Shown: piece after piece, positions 15,811 through 24,743 of the stretch
How positions within the stretch are numbered: position 1 is the first letter of the stretch
How the letters are laid out: each line of letters opens with the position of its first letter
Assembly (NCBI RefSeq): GCF_002911665.1
Contig: NZ_MTBP01000002.1
Span: 1,798,001 to 1,862,000, forward strand
Reading direction: 5' to 3'
Length of the DNA stretch: 64,000 bases
Origin: Actinomadura rubteroloni
GTDB lineage: Bacteria > Actinomycetota > Actinomycetes > Streptosporangiales > Streptosporangiaceae
Notes under the pieces: generated by a model
The model's input: the letters and a program-made list of their open reading frames with translations, nothing else
What the model was told of the DNA's origin: nothing
The model's database searches: none
Program-made: the position numbers and the translations under genes

Positions 15811-17184
15811 TCAGCGGGTGGGGAGGGCGGTGGGGCCGTCGTCGGGCTGCTCGGTGAGCGGCGGCAGCGTCGCCTCGGGCACCGGGCGCTCCTCCGGCGG
15901 CGTCACCGACCGGATGCCGACGGACGGCACCGGGTTGTCGTCGTCCAGCGTGCCGTTCGGGACGATCTGCGGCTGGACGAGCTTGCCGACCGCCAGCTCA
16001 CCGTCCGCCGACTTGAACACCTTGTCGAAGTTCGCGGCGTAGGCGGCGTAGGTCTTGGCGTCGTCCAGCGTCAGGACGGCCTCGTCGTTGCGCCGCAGCG
16101 CGTCGTAGGTGTAGCTGTGGCTGCCCGTCAGGACGAGCTTGCGCTGCCGCCCGCCGTAGGTCCCGTCGATCAGCAGGTACTTGGAGTGCGCCGGGTGCGA
16201 GCTGCTGGCGCGGAAGAACCGCACCTTCGCCCTGCTCCTGCTGAGGACCTGCTCGACGTCCTCGCCGAGGCTGCCGCTGGCGATCCGGACGTCGCAGCCC
16301 TGCGCGTCCATCCACGCGAGCTGGTCCGCGACGCCCTTGCGGGTGAACAGGCCGCTGGACAGCCCGATCTTCGTCCCCGGCGTGCAGGTGACCATCTGGA
16401 GCGTCGCGACGATCGGGTCCGGCTGGGACGACTTGGGGTAGAAGCTCACCGACCGGGACCCCGACTTGATCGTCCGCCAGTAGTTCGGGTCGGCCTTCTT
16501 GCGGGACAGGTCGTAGAAGTACGTCCGGTAGGCGTTGTGCAGCGCCGTATCGGTCATCGTGTAAGCGTCGTTGAACTGGTTGTACATGCCGCCCGTGGCA
16601 TTCCCGGACGTCTGCACCACGACGTTCTTCGAGTCGTACGTCTTCGAGAAGACGTAGAACTTGTTGTGGTTCTTCGCCCACTGGCCGGACGACGACGTCC
16701 GCGCGATGCAGCCCTCGTTCTTCGGGCACACCGTGATCCAGGACGCCTTGGACATGTCCGTGCCGAGGTTCTTCTTCAGCAGCGCGTAGTTCTCCGGCCG
16801 CTTGCTGAGGCTGTCGTTGTCCAGGACGATCCGGACGTTCACCCCGCGCTTGCGCGCGTCGACCAGCGCGTTCGCCATGCCCGTCGTCTGGAGCCGGAAC
16901 AGCGCGACGTCGATCTCGGCGCCCTTCGGCGTGTTCCGGATCAGCCGCTTGAGGTAGAGGTCGAGCGACCCGGCCTGGTCGGTGTTCCCGGTCGGGTTGT
17001 TGAACAGCGGCCCCTGGGGGACGTACGTGCGCTTGACGGCCCACGGCGTCGTCGCGGGCTTCAGCGACATCGGCCTCGGCTTCGCCGGGACGGCCGCCGA
17101 AGCGCCGCCCGCGGCGGCCAGCTCCAGCACGATCAGCCCGGCTCCGGCCAGCAGTCCTCCGGCGACGATGGACAACCCCCGCAC
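15811..17184 (-). CDS. Secreted phospholipase D-like protein
   Basis: The protein has 457 residues with an N-terminal signal peptide (GLLAGAGLIVLELAAAGGASA). Two PLD-like halves are present. The first active-site motif is HNKFYVFSK, where Ser replaces the Asp of HxKxxxxD; the second, HSKYLLID, is canonical. The N-terminal repeat also shows VRIVLDNDSLSKR, typical of the PLD fold. It may hydrolyse phosphodiesters in lipids or nucleic acid outside the cell, but the altered first motif could reduce activity. It converges on the TetR gene, and a proline-rich tail (about residues 430-457) ends the protein. Confidence 0.88.
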   Translation of the reverse strand: MRGLSIVAGGLLAGAGLIVLELAAAGGASAAVPAKPRPMSLKPATTPWAVKRTYVPQGPLFNNPTGNTDQAGSLDLYLKRLIRNTPKGAEIDVALFRLQTTGMANALVDARKRGVNVRIVLDNDSLSKRPENYALLKKNLGTDMSKASWITVCPKNEGCIARTSSSGQWAKNHNKFYVFSKTYDSKNVVVQTSGNATGGMYNQFNDAYTMTDTALHNAYRTYFYDLSRKKADPNYWRTIKSGSRSVSFYPKSSQPDPIVATLQMVTCTPGTKIGLSSGLFTRKGVADQLAWMDAQGCDVRIASGSLGEDVEQVLSRSRAKVRFFRASSSHPAHSKYLLIDGTYGGRQRKLVLTGSHSYTYDALRRNDEAVLTLDDAKTYAAYAANFDKVFKSADGELAVGKLVQPQIVPNGTLDDDNPVPSVGIRSVTPPEERPVPEATLPPLTEQPDDGPTALPTR

Positions 17185-17347
17185 GCGCGACCCCTTCGCT
17201 CAGTTCAGTACGTCTCGTCCCCCGACAAGGAGACGGACGTTACCACCGAGAGCGCCGCAAGACAGTTCCGGTCACATATTTCACACGAGTCCATGACTCT
17301 GCGGGAAATGTCAGGGTGAAACGGCCACGGACTGCGACCGGGAAACG

Positions 17348-19084
17348 TCAGAGCGTCGGGACGATGTCCGGAGCGCCGCGCCGCGACGCGGACGCCTCGT
17401 GGTCGCCGTCCTGCGACTGCGACGCCCGCTCGGCCTCGATCCGCTTGCGGTAGTACTCGATCTCCCGGTCGCGCTGCGCGGCGGACCAGCCGAGGACGGG
17501 CGCGACCAGGTCCGCCGCCTCCTCCGCCACGCCCACGCCCCGGTCCCACGTCTCGATGGAGATCCGCGTCCGCCGCGCGAGGACGTCGTTCAGGTGCCGC
17601 GCCCCCTCGTGCGACGCCGCGTAGACGATCTCGGCGCGCAGGTAGTCGTCCGCGCCGGTCAGCGGCCGGCCGAGGTCGGGCCGCTCGGCGACCATCGCGA
17701 GCAGGTCGTCCACGAGCGTCCCGTAGCGGCGCAGCAGGTGCTCGATCCGCGCGACGTGCAGGCCCGAGCGCGCGGCGAGCCGGTGCCGGGAGTTCCACAT
17801 CGCCGGGAAGCCCTCGCCGCCGACGAGCGCGACCCGGTCGGTGCAGGACTCGGCGACCTTGCCGTCCAGGCCGTGCGCCACCGCGTCGATCGCGTCCTTG
17901 GCCATCACCCGGTACGTCGTGTACTTGCCGCCCGCGACGAGCACCAGCCCCGGCACCGGGTGCGCGACGACGTGCTCGCGGGAGAGCTGCGACGTCTCCT
18001 CCCGCTCCCCGCGCAGCAGCGGGCGCAGCCCCGCGTAGACGCCCTCGACGTCGTCGTGCGTCAGCGGCGTGTTGAGCACGGTGTTCACGTGCTCCAGGAC
18101 GTAGTCGATGTCGGCGCGGGACGCGGCCGGGTGCGCGAGGTCCAGGTCCCACGCGGTGTCGGTCGTCCCGATGATCCAGTGGCGGCCCCACGGGATGACG
18201 AACAGCACGGACTTCTCGGTGCGCAGCAGGATCCCGGTCGCCGAGTGGATCCGGTCCTTCGGGACGACCAGGTGGATCCCCTTGGACGCCTTCACGTGGA
18301 TCCGCCCGCGCCCCCCGACGAGCTGCTGGATCTCGTCCGTCCACACCCCGGTCGCGTTGACGACCTGCTTGGCGCGCACCTCGCTCACCGCGTCGCTCTC
18401 CAGGTCGCGGATCCGCAGGCCGGTGACCCGCTCGCCCTCGCGCAGGAACCCGACGCACTGGGTGCGGGACGCGATCCGCGCGCCGAACTGCGCCGCCGTC
18501 CGCAGCGCGGTCATGACGAAGCGGGCGTCGTCCACCTGCGCGTCCCAGAGCTGGATCGCGCCGGTGAACGCGTCCTTGCGCAGCGACGGCGCCAGCCGCA
18601 GCGCGCCGCGCCGCGTCAGGTGCCGGTGGTGCGGGACGCCGCGCGTGCTGCCCATCTGGAACGCCAGCGCGTCGTACAGCGCGACCCCGGCGCCGAAGTA
18701 GCCGCGCTCCCAGACGCGGTGCGTCGTCGGCAGCAGGAACGGCACCGGGCGCACCAAGTGCGGCGCGATCCGCTGGAGCAGCAGGCCGCGTTCGGTCAGC
18801 GCCTCCCGGACGAGGTCGAAATTGAACTGCTCCAGATAGCGCAGCCCGCCGTGGATCAGCTTGGACGACCGCGAGGACGTCCCGGACGCGAAGTCCCGCG
18901 CCTCCACGACCGCGACCGACAGCCCGCGCGTCGCCGCGTCCAGCGCCGCGCCCGCGCCGACGATCCCCGCGCCGACCACGACGACGTCGAACTCCTCGCC
19001 GCTCGCCATCCGCTCCAGCGCCGCCGCCCGCTCGGCGGGGCCGAGCCGTGCGCTGCCCAGCCCGCTCACCGGTGATCCCGTCAT
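17348..19084 (-). CDS. glpD: Glycerol-3-phosphate dehydrogenase, FAD-dependent
   Basis: A 578-residue GlpD oxidises sn-glycerol-3-phosphate to dihydroxyacetone phosphate and passes electrons to quinone at the inner face of the membrane. The FAD motif is VVVVGAGIVGAGAALDAATR. GTSSRSSKLIHGGLRYLEQF is the highly conserved substrate-site segment, followed by GIHLVVPKD and VAGGKYTTYRVMA. The C-terminal DAO_C domain ends in an acidic, Ser-rich tail. The start has a GGGGAG ribosome-binding site. No glycerol kinase or facilitator lies nearby. A TACCTACC/GGTAGGTA dyad 35-54 bp upstream is a likely operator. It is divergent from the kinase gene. Confidence 0.96.
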   Translation of the reverse strand: MTGSPVSGLGSARLGPAERAAALERMASGEEFDVVVVGAGIVGAGAALDAATRGLSVAVVEARDFASGTSSRSSKLIHGGLRYLEQFNFDLVREALTERGLLLQRIAPHLVRPVPFLLPTTHRVWERGYFGAGVALYDALAFQMGSTRGVPHHRHLTRRGALRLAPSLRKDAFTGAIQLWDAQVDDARFVMTALRTAAQFGARIASRTQCVGFLREGERVTGLRIRDLESDAVSEVRAKQVVNATGVWTDEIQQLVGGRGRIHVKASKGIHLVVPKDRIHSATGILLRTEKSVLFVIPWGRHWIIGTTDTAWDLDLAHPAASRADIDYVLEHVNTVLNTPLTHDDVEGVYAGLRPLLRGEREETSQLSREHVVAHPVPGLVLVAGGKYTTYRVMAKDAIDAVAHGLDGKVAESCTDRVALVGGEGFPAMWNSRHRLAARSGLHVARIEHLLRRYGTLVDDLLAMVAERPDLGRPLTGADDYLRAEIVYAASHEGARHLNDVLARRTRISIETWDRGVGVAEEAADLVAPVLGWSAAQRDREIEYYRKRIEAERASQSQDGDHEASASRRGAPDIVPTL

Positions 19085-19118
19085 AGTGAAGTCTCCCCGT
19101 AGGCGTCACTCGGCCCGG

Positions 19119-19138
19119 TACCTACCCAGCGGTAGGTA
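19119..19138. promoter_or_regulatory. Inverted repeat TACCTACC-N4-GGTAGGTA upstream of glpD
   Basis: A perfect 8-bp dyad with a 4-bp spacer lies in the 142-bp divergent interval between glpD and the kinase gene, 35-54 bp before the glpD start. The form is like many actinobacterial TetR operators. No regulator gene is adjacent, so control would be in trans. Confidence 0.5.
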
Positions 19139-19226
19139 GGCGTCCACCTTCCGCACAGTGGACAATTCACCACGTTCGGCGGACACGACGGCCATGATGG
19201 CAGCCGCCGGTGAACGAAGGAGCGGC

Positions 19227-21080
19227 ATGACGGACTGGCGGATCCCCGACTTCGACGAGGTGCGCGAGCTGGGCCGGGGCGCGCAGGGCCGGGTCGTCCT
19301 CGCCCGCCACGCCGGGGACGGCACGCCCGTCGCGATCAAGTACCTGACCGCCGCCGCCACCGCCGGGGACCGCGAGGGCTTCCGCCACGAGGCGCGGATG
19401 CTCGGCCGCGTCACCAGCCCGCACGTCACGCGCCTGTACCGGCTCGTGGAGAACGAGGACGGCGCGGCGCTCGTCATGGAGGCCGTGGACGGCGCGTCGC
19501 TCAAGGAGATCCTCGTCCGGCACGGCGCGCTGGAGCCCGAGGCGGCGCTGACCGTCCTCAAGGGGTCGCTGCTCGGGCTCGCCGCCGCGCACGCCGTCGG
19601 GGTCGTCCACCGCGACTACAAGCCCGCGAACGTGATGGTGCTCGCGGACGGGCGCAGCAAGCTCATCGACTTCGGCATCGCCACGCCGTCCGGCGCCGCG
19701 TCGGGGTCGGGCACGCCGTTCTACATGGCGCCCGAGCAGTGGAACCGGCACCCCGCGAGCCCGGCCACGGACGTGTACGCCGCGACCTGCGTGTTCTACG
19801 AGTGCGTCACCGGGCACCGGCCGTTCGAGGCGTCGGGGGCGGCGCTGATGGCGCAGCACGGGACCGCGCCGGTGCCGCTGGAGGACGTCCCCGAACCGCT
19901 GCGTCCGCTCGTCGCGCACGGCATGGCCAAGGAGGCGGCGCGGCGCCCGCCGGGCGCGGCGGCGTTCGTCGCCGAACTGGAGGACGCGGCCCGCCGCGCC
20001 TACGGGACGGACTGGGAGCAGCGCGGCCTGCGCGCCGCCGCCGTGGCCGCCGCCGCGCTCGCCGCCCTGTTCCCGCTCGCCGCCGCGGGCCTGTCCGGCG
20101 CCGCCGGCGCGGGCTCAGCCGGCGCGGCAGGCGCGGCGGGCTCGGCCGGTGCCGGCGCGGCGGGTTCCGCCGGCGCGGGCTCGGCCGGTGCGGGCGCGGC
20201 GGGTTCGGCGGGCAGCGGGGCGGCGCAGACGGGCGCGGGCTTCCTCGCCAAGGCGGGCGGCGTGAAGGTCGTCGCGGCCGTCGTCGGCGCGGCGGCCGTC
20301 GCGGGCGGCGGCGTCGCGGCCTACGAGGCGGCCCAGTCCGACCCGCCCCCGCCCCGCCCGATCGCGCTCCAGGTCGCGTCCACGTCCCTGGTCAACAACC
20401 AGAACGGCCTGGTGGTGGACAAAGCGCAATACGTGACCGTCAGCAACGTGAAGGACCCGGCCGTCGCGCGCAAGGTGAACGCCGCATTGCGCAAGCCCGT
20501 GGACGACGCCATCGCCCGCTACGCCCAGCACGCGAACGCCCCGGGCCAGGGACCGGACTTCATCGCCCGGCAGCGCACGCTGCCCACCACCTCGCCGGAG
20601 CGCATGACCCTCACGATCTCCACCGAGATCGGCGTGCGCGGCCCGAAGCTCCTGTCCGTCGGCTACATGGTCGCCAACCCCGTCAACGCGGGCGGCGGCC
20701 ACGACTACGAGCCCGTCGTCGTCACCGTGGACCTGGCCACCGGCAGGACGCTGCCCACCAAGGACGTCCTGCTCCCGAGCACCCTGACGAGAGCGGGCAT
20801 CACTCGGCTCTCACCGCTGGTCCCACCGATGCCGTCCAGCACGCCGGACTACCCCGAGCCGGGCCACTGCGTCCCGTCCCTGGCCGGGGACTACCCCACC
20901 GGCACCGTCCCGGAGCAGTTCGGCTCGACCGGCCTGCCCGCCCTCCTCACGAGAGCGGGCGTGCGCTTCGGCTTCGCGAACTCCGGCGAGTGCGGCTACC
21001 GCCTGTGGAGCGACCCCGTCCCGTACGCCAAGATCGCCCCCTACCTCCAGCCCGGCATCCAGGCCAAGGCCACCGCCTAA
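19227..21080 (+). CDS. Membrane Ser/Thr protein kinase with extracytoplasmic RsiV-like domain
   Basis: A Hanks-type kinase of 617 residues. The catalytic domain spans about residues 8-260, with glycine loop GRGAQG, Lys38, HRD at 128-130 (HRDYKPANV) and DFG at 148-150. A hydrophobic segment (about 267-288) is followed by a Gly/Ala/Ser-rich low-complexity stretch (290-333), then a second hydrophobic segment (about 344-368). The C-terminal 240 residues include VTVDLATGRTLPTKDVL, reminiscent of the RsiV/PdaC (DUF3298) fold, with cysteines in HCVPS and ECGYR. The domain order fits a sensor kinase for a wall or lysozyme-like signal. Two hydrophobic segments would put both termini on the same side unless one is not a true span. 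AAGGAG precedes the ATG. Its stop overlaps the convergent guaB3 stop. Confidence 0.88.
   Translation: MTDWRIPDFDEVRELGRGAQGRVVLARHAGDGTPVAIKYLTAAATAGDREGFRHEARMLGRVTSPHVTRLYRLVENEDGAALVMEAVDGASLKEILVRHGALEPEAALTVLKGSLLGLAAAHAVGVVHRDYKPANVMVLADGRSKLIDFGIATPSGAASGSGTPFYMAPEQWNRHPASPATDVYAATCVFYECVTGHRPFEASGAALMAQHGTAPVPLEDVPEPLRPLVAHGMAKEAARRPPGAAAFVAELEDAARRAYGTDWEQRGLRAAAVAAAALAALFPLAAAGLSGAAGAGSAGAAGAAGSAGAGAAGSAGAGSAGAGAAGSAGSGAAQTGAGFLAKAGGVKVVAAVVGAAAVAGGGVAAYEAAQSDPPPPRPIALQVASTSLVNNQNGLVVDKAQYVTVSNVKDPAVARKVNAALRKPVDDAIARYAQHANAPGQGPDFIARQRTLPTTSPERMTLTISTEIGVRGPKLLSVGYMVANPVNAGGGHDYEPVVVTVDLATGRTLPTKDVLLPSTLTRAGITRLSPLVPPMPSSTPDYPEPGHCVPSLAGDYPTGTVPEQFGSTGLPALLTRAGVRFGFANSGECGYRLWSDPVPYAKIAPYLQPGIQAKATA
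20104..20225 (+). repeat. Gly/Ala/Ser-coding tandem repeat inside the kinase gene
   Basis: The bases are near-repeats of a 15-30-nt unit coding for GSAGAGAAGSAG-type sequence. The repeat joins the two hydrophobic segments of the kinase and is a candidate for length variation between strains. Confidence 0.7.
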
Positions 21081-22192
21081 CGCGGCGCGACGACGACCTG
21101 GACGCGCTGGAACTCCTTCAGCTCGGTGTACCCGGACGTCGCCATCGCGCGGCGCAGCGAGCCGATCAGGTTCATCGAGCCGTCGGCCACGCGGGACGGG
21201 CCGTGCAGGATCTGGTCCATCGTGCCGATCGTGCCGAGGTCCAGGCGGGTGCCGCGCGGGACGTCCGGGTGGTGCGCCTCGCTGCCCCAGTGGTAGCCGC
21301 GTCCGGGCGCCTCGGTGGCGCGCGCGAACGGTGAGCCGACCATGACGGCGTCGGAGCCGCACGCGAACGCCTTGGCGATGTCGCCGCTGTTGGTCATGCC
21401 GCCGTCGGCGATGACGTGGACGTACCGGCCGCCGGACTCGTCCATGTAGTCGCGGCGGGCGGCGGCGACGTCCGCGACGGCCGTCGCCATCGGCACCGCC
21501 ACGCCGAGCACCGTGCGGGTCGTGTGGCCCGACCCGCCGCCGAAGCCGACGAGGACGCCCGCCGCGCCCGTCCGCATGAGGTGCAGCGCGGCCGTGTACG
21601 TCGAGCAGCCGCCGACGATCACCGGGACGTCCAGGTCGTAGATGAACTGCTTGAGGTTCAGCGGCTCGGCCCGCGAGGACACGTGCTCGGCCGACACGGT
21701 CGTCCCCCGGATGACGAACAGGTCCACGCCCGCGTCGATGACGGCCTTGTGGAACTGCGCCGTGCGCTGCGGCGACAGCGCCGCCGCGACCGTCACGCCC
21801 GCCGACCGGATCTCCTCGATGCGGCGGCCGATCAGCTCCTCGCGGATCGGCGCCCCGTAGATCTCCTGGAGCCGCTGCGTGGCGCGGGTGTCGTCCAGGG
21901 ACGCGATCTCGGCGAGCAGCGGCTCGGGGTTCTCGTACCGCGTCCACAGCCCTTCGAGGTCCAGGACGCCGAGCCCGCCGTGCCGCCCGACGGCGATCGC
22001 GGTGGCCGGGCTGACGACGCTGTCCATCGGCGCGACCAGGATCGGCATCTCGAACCGGTAGGCGTCGATCTGCCAGGCGACGCTGACCTCCTCGGGGTCG
22101 CGCGTGCGCCGGGACGGCACGATGCCGATGTCGTCGAACCGGTACGCCCGGCGTCCGCTCTTGCCGCGCCCGATCTCCACCTCAGCAGCCAC
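21077..22192 (-). CDS. guaB3: GuaB3 family protein (IMP dehydrogenase-related)
   Basis: A 371-residue IMPDH/GMPR-fold protein without the CBS domain pair. It keeps the barrel landmarks LVAPMDSVV, VIVGGCSTYTA, VIADGGMTNSGDIAKA and the flap-like HHPDVPRGTRLD. The loop that carries the catalytic Cys in IMPDH (GSICTT in guaB of this window) reads GGSGHTTR here, with His at the Cys position. Such proteins accompany guaB in actinobacteria and have an uncertain reaction. A role in purine interconversion is likely. The stop overlaps the kinase stop by 4 nt. guaB lies 90 bp upstream on the same strand. Confidence 0.9.
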   Translation of the reverse strand: MAAEVEIGRGKSGRRAYRFDDIGIVPSRRTRDPEEVSVAWQIDAYRFEMPILVAPMDSVVSPATAIAVGRHGGLGVLDLEGLWTRYENPEPLLAEIASLDDTRATQRLQEIYGAPIREELIGRRIEEIRSAGVTVAAALSPQRTAQFHKAVIDAGVDLFVIRGTTVSAEHVSSRAEPLNLKQFIYDLDVPVIVGGCSTYTAALHLMRTGAAGVLVGFGGGSGHTTRTVLGVAVPMATAVADVAAARRDYMDESGGRYVHVIADGGMTNSGDIAKAFACGSDAVMVGSPFARATEAPGRGYHWGSEAHHPDVPRGTRLDLGTIGTMDQILHGPSRVADGSMNLIGSLRRAMATSGYTELKEFQRVQVVVAPR

Positions 22193-22282
22193 TGCCCTCT
22201 ATCCCTCTTCCCGTGCGGGGTTCCGGGCGGAGCCATTCCCGCCCGGCGGCCGATCCAAAGGCCCCGCAGAGCCTATGTCAGG

Positions 22283-23782
22283 TCAGCGGCCCTGGTAATT
22301 GGGGGCCTCGACCGTCATCTGGATGTCGTGCGGGTGGCTCTCCTTGAGGCCCGCGGACGTGATCTGCATGAGCTGCCCCCGCCGCTGGAGTTCGGGGATC
22401 GTCCGGGTGCCCGCGTACCACATCGACTGGTGCAGGCCGCCGACGAGCTGGTGCGCGACGTTGGACAGCGGCCCCCGGTAGGGCACCTGGCCCTCGACGC
22501 CCTCGGGAATCAGCTTCTCCTCGGCCTCGACGCCGGCCTGGGCGTAGCGGTCCTTGGAGAACGACGACCCGCCACGCTCGCGGTTGCGCATCGCGCCGAG
22601 CGACCCCATGCCCCGGTAGGACTTGTACTGCTTGCCGTGGACGAAGATCAGCTCGCCGGGCGACTCCTCCACTCCGGCGAGCAGGCTGCCGAGCATGACC
22701 GTGTCCGCGCCCGCGACGATCGCCTTGGCGATGTCGCCGGAGTACTGGAGGCCGCCGTCGCCGATGATCGGGACGCCGCCCTCGCGGCCCGCCCGGGACG
22801 CCTCCACGATCGCGGTGATCTGCGGCACGCCCACCCCGGCGACGACCCGCGTGGTGCAGATCGAGCCGGGCCCGACGCCGACCTTGACCGCGTCCGCGCC
22901 CGCCTCGACCAGCGACTTCGCGCCCGCGTAGGTCGCGACGTTGCCGCCGACGACCTGGGCGCGGCTGTTGGCCTTGATCGCCGCGATCGTGTCGGCGACG
23001 CCCTTGGAGTGGCCCTGCGCGACGTCCACGATGATCACGTCGGTGCCCGCCTCGACCAGCGCGGCGGCGCGGCGCAGCGCGTCCTCGCCGACACCCACGG
23101 CGGCGGCGACGAGCAGCCGTCCGTCGGCGTCCTTGGTGGCGAGGGGATATTGCTCGCTCTTGGTGAAGTCCTTGACGGTGATGAGGCCGCGCAGGCGTCC
23201 GTCGGCGTCCACCAGCGGCAGTTTCTCGATCTTGTGCCCGGCCAGCAGCCGGAACGCCTCGTCGCGGGACACGTCCACCGGCGCGGTGATCAGCGGCATC
23301 GCGGTCATGACCTCGCGCACCGGACGCGTCAGGTCCGTCTCGAACCGCATGTCCCGGTTGGTCACGATCCCGACGAGCACGCCCCGCACGTCCGTGACCG
23401 GGACGCCCGAGATGCGGTACCGGGCGCACAGCTCCTCGACGTCGGCGAGCGTCGCGTCGGGCAGGCACGTCACCGGGTTGGTGATCATCCCGGCCTCGGA
23501 GCGCTTGACGCGGTCGGCGTGCGCGGCCTGCTCCTCGATCGACATGTTGCGGTGCAGGACGCCGATGCCGCCCTGGCGGGCCATCGCCACGGCGGTGCGC
23601 GCCTCGGTGACGGTGTCCATCGCGGCCGACGCCAGCGGGATCCGCAGTTCGATCTCGCGCGTCAGCCGGGTCGTGGTGTCGGCCTCGCCGGGCTGCAGGT
23701 CGGAGTAGCCGGGGAGCAGGAGGACGTCGTCGAACGTCAGACCCGGCGGGAGGATCGGGGTGGGCTCGGCTGGCGTGTTCAT
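22283..23782 (-). CDS. guaB: IMP dehydrogenase
   Basis: A 499-residue IMPDH converts IMP to XMP with NAD+, the rate-limiting step to guanine nucleotides. LTFDDVLLLPGYSD opens the catalytic barrel. Two CBS domains (about residues 100-220) interrupt it, including VREVMTAMPLITAP and GHKIEKLPLVDADG. The catalytic Cys is in GPGSICTTRVVAG, and the mobile flap includes YRGMGSLGAM. The ATG at 23782 has a GGGAAGG ribosome-binding site. guaB3 follows; guaA is further along on the same strand. It is divergent from the DUF5319 gene. Confidence 0.97.
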   Translation of the reverse strand: MNTPAEPTPILPPGLTFDDVLLLPGYSDLQPGEADTTTRLTREIELRIPLASAAMDTVTEARTAVAMARQGGIGVLHRNMSIEEQAAHADRVKRSEAGMITNPVTCLPDATLADVEELCARYRISGVPVTDVRGVLVGIVTNRDMRFETDLTRPVREVMTAMPLITAPVDVSRDEAFRLLAGHKIEKLPLVDADGRLRGLITVKDFTKSEQYPLATKDADGRLLVAAAVGVGEDALRRAAALVEAGTDVIIVDVAQGHSKGVADTIAAIKANSRAQVVGGNVATYAGAKSLVEAGADAVKVGVGPGSICTTRVVAGVGVPQITAIVEASRAGREGGVPIIGDGGLQYSGDIAKAIVAGADTVMLGSLLAGVEESPGELIFVHGKQYKSYRGMGSLGAMRNRERGGSSFSKDRYAQAGVEAEEKLIPEGVEGQVPYRGPLSNVAHQLVGGLHQSMWYAGTRTIPELQRRGQLMQITSAGLKESHPHDIQMTVEAPNYQGR

Positions 23783-24102
23783 GACGACCTTCCCGTAGGC
23801 GGCGGTGGGGTGGTGCCTCGCGGCGACCCGGCACGGCGCGGGAGAGCGACGCGCGGCGGCGGGCATCGGGCCAGGTCACGGCGGCTACCCCACATCGTAG
23901 GACGTTCCCGGCGACTCGGCCCCGCGTTCGCCGAGCCGCCCGAGTGGCCTTCGCGACATCGGGAAAGCCCGTTTCGGGGGGCAACACGGGCATCGGAAGG
24001 CGCATTCCCGGCGTTCCGGGGCCGCACGATCCGAAAATCGTTCGCGTCCGGAAACACGCCGGGGGGTGCGCCGGGAGGGGTCGGTCGGGTTAGCGTGGTG
24101 GG
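23783..24102. other. Divergent promoter region between guaB and the DUF5319 gene
   Basis: This 320-bp interval has no credible gene. It must hold the guaB promoter on the minus strand, with a possible -10 TACGAT at 23898-23893 and no clear -35. On the plus strand TAGCGT (24091-24096) ends 6 bp before the GTG of the DUF5319 gene, which suggests a leaderless transcript. Confidence 0.5.
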
Positions 24103-24492
24103 GTGCATGACGACGCTCCGCCCGACCCGTTCGCCGGCGACCCGGAGGACCCGGCCGCCTCGCTCGGCGACCCCGGCGGCGACACGGCCCCGCTCAGCCT
24201 GACCGAGCGGGAGGACGTCCTCGCCGACCTCGCCGACCTGGAGGTGTTCCGCGCGCTGCTGGAACCCCTCGGCGTGCGGGGCCTCACCGTGGAGTGCGGC
24301 GACTGCGGCAAGACCCATTACATCGACTGGGAGCTCCTGCACGGCAACCTGCGCCACCTGCTGGACCGCGGGCTGCCGCGCGTCCACGAGCCCGCCCTGT
24401 CCCCCGACCCCGTCGACTACGTGAGCTGGGAGTACGCGCGCGGCTACGTGGACGGCGTGATCGACAGCGAAGAGGGACGCGACACGCCCTGA
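24103..24492 (+). CDS. DUF5319 family protein
   Basis: A 129-residue acidic protein. The first 40 residues are Asp/Pro/Gly-rich; the folded part contains VECGDCGKTHYIDWELL, a Cys-x2-Cys pair with a His like a small metal-binding knuckle, and ends with VDYVSWEYARGYVDGVID. Proteins of this kind are commonly found next to guaB and sigD in actinobacteria, but the function is unknown. The GTG start lies 6 bp after a TAGCGT -10, so no ribosome-binding site is needed. Confidence 0.85.
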   Translation: MHDDAPPDPFAGDPEDPAASLGDPGGDTAPLSLTEREDVLADLADLEVFRALLEPLGVRGLTVECGDCGKTHYIDWELLHGNLRHLLDRGLPRVHEPALSPDPVDYVSWEYARGYVDGVIDSEEGRDTP

Positions 24493-24541
24493 CACGCCCC
24501 GTCCCGACGCGACACGCGGACGACACGGCACACGCCCGACT

Positions 24542-24704
24542 CGGCCTGTCCCGACGCAGCCTGTCCCCACGCGGCACGCCTGACATGGCCTGTCCTGACG
24601 CGGCCTGTCCTGACGCGGCCTGTCCTGACGCGGCCTGTCCTGACGCGGCCTGTCCTGACGCGGCCTGTCCTGACGCGGCCTGTCCTGACGCGGCCTGTCC
24701 GACG
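24542..24704. repeat. 15-bp tandem repeat array in intergenic DNA
   Basis: The unit CGGCCTGTCCTGACG is repeated perfectly six times at 24601-24690. A one-mismatch copy precedes it (24586-24600), a 14-bp deleted copy follows (24691-24704), and degenerate copies lie at 24542-24571. The array sits between the convergent DUF5319 and rsdA genes and is not part of either. Confidence 0.95.
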
Positions 24705-24743
24705 CGGCACGCACGCCTGACGCGGCACGCCTGACGTGGTGTT

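Noticed and set aside
14962..17319. 785-codon plus-strand open frame across TetR and PLD
   Set aside because: It spans two real genes and contains only Arg/Ala/Pro-rich shadow sequence.
21416..24202. 928-codon open frame opposite guaB3 and guaB
   Set aside because: It is a shadow of two certain genes; it has no ribosome-binding site or domain.
24586..24704. CRISPR-like array
   Set aside because: The 15-bp units are directly adjacent with no spacers, and no cas genes are present.
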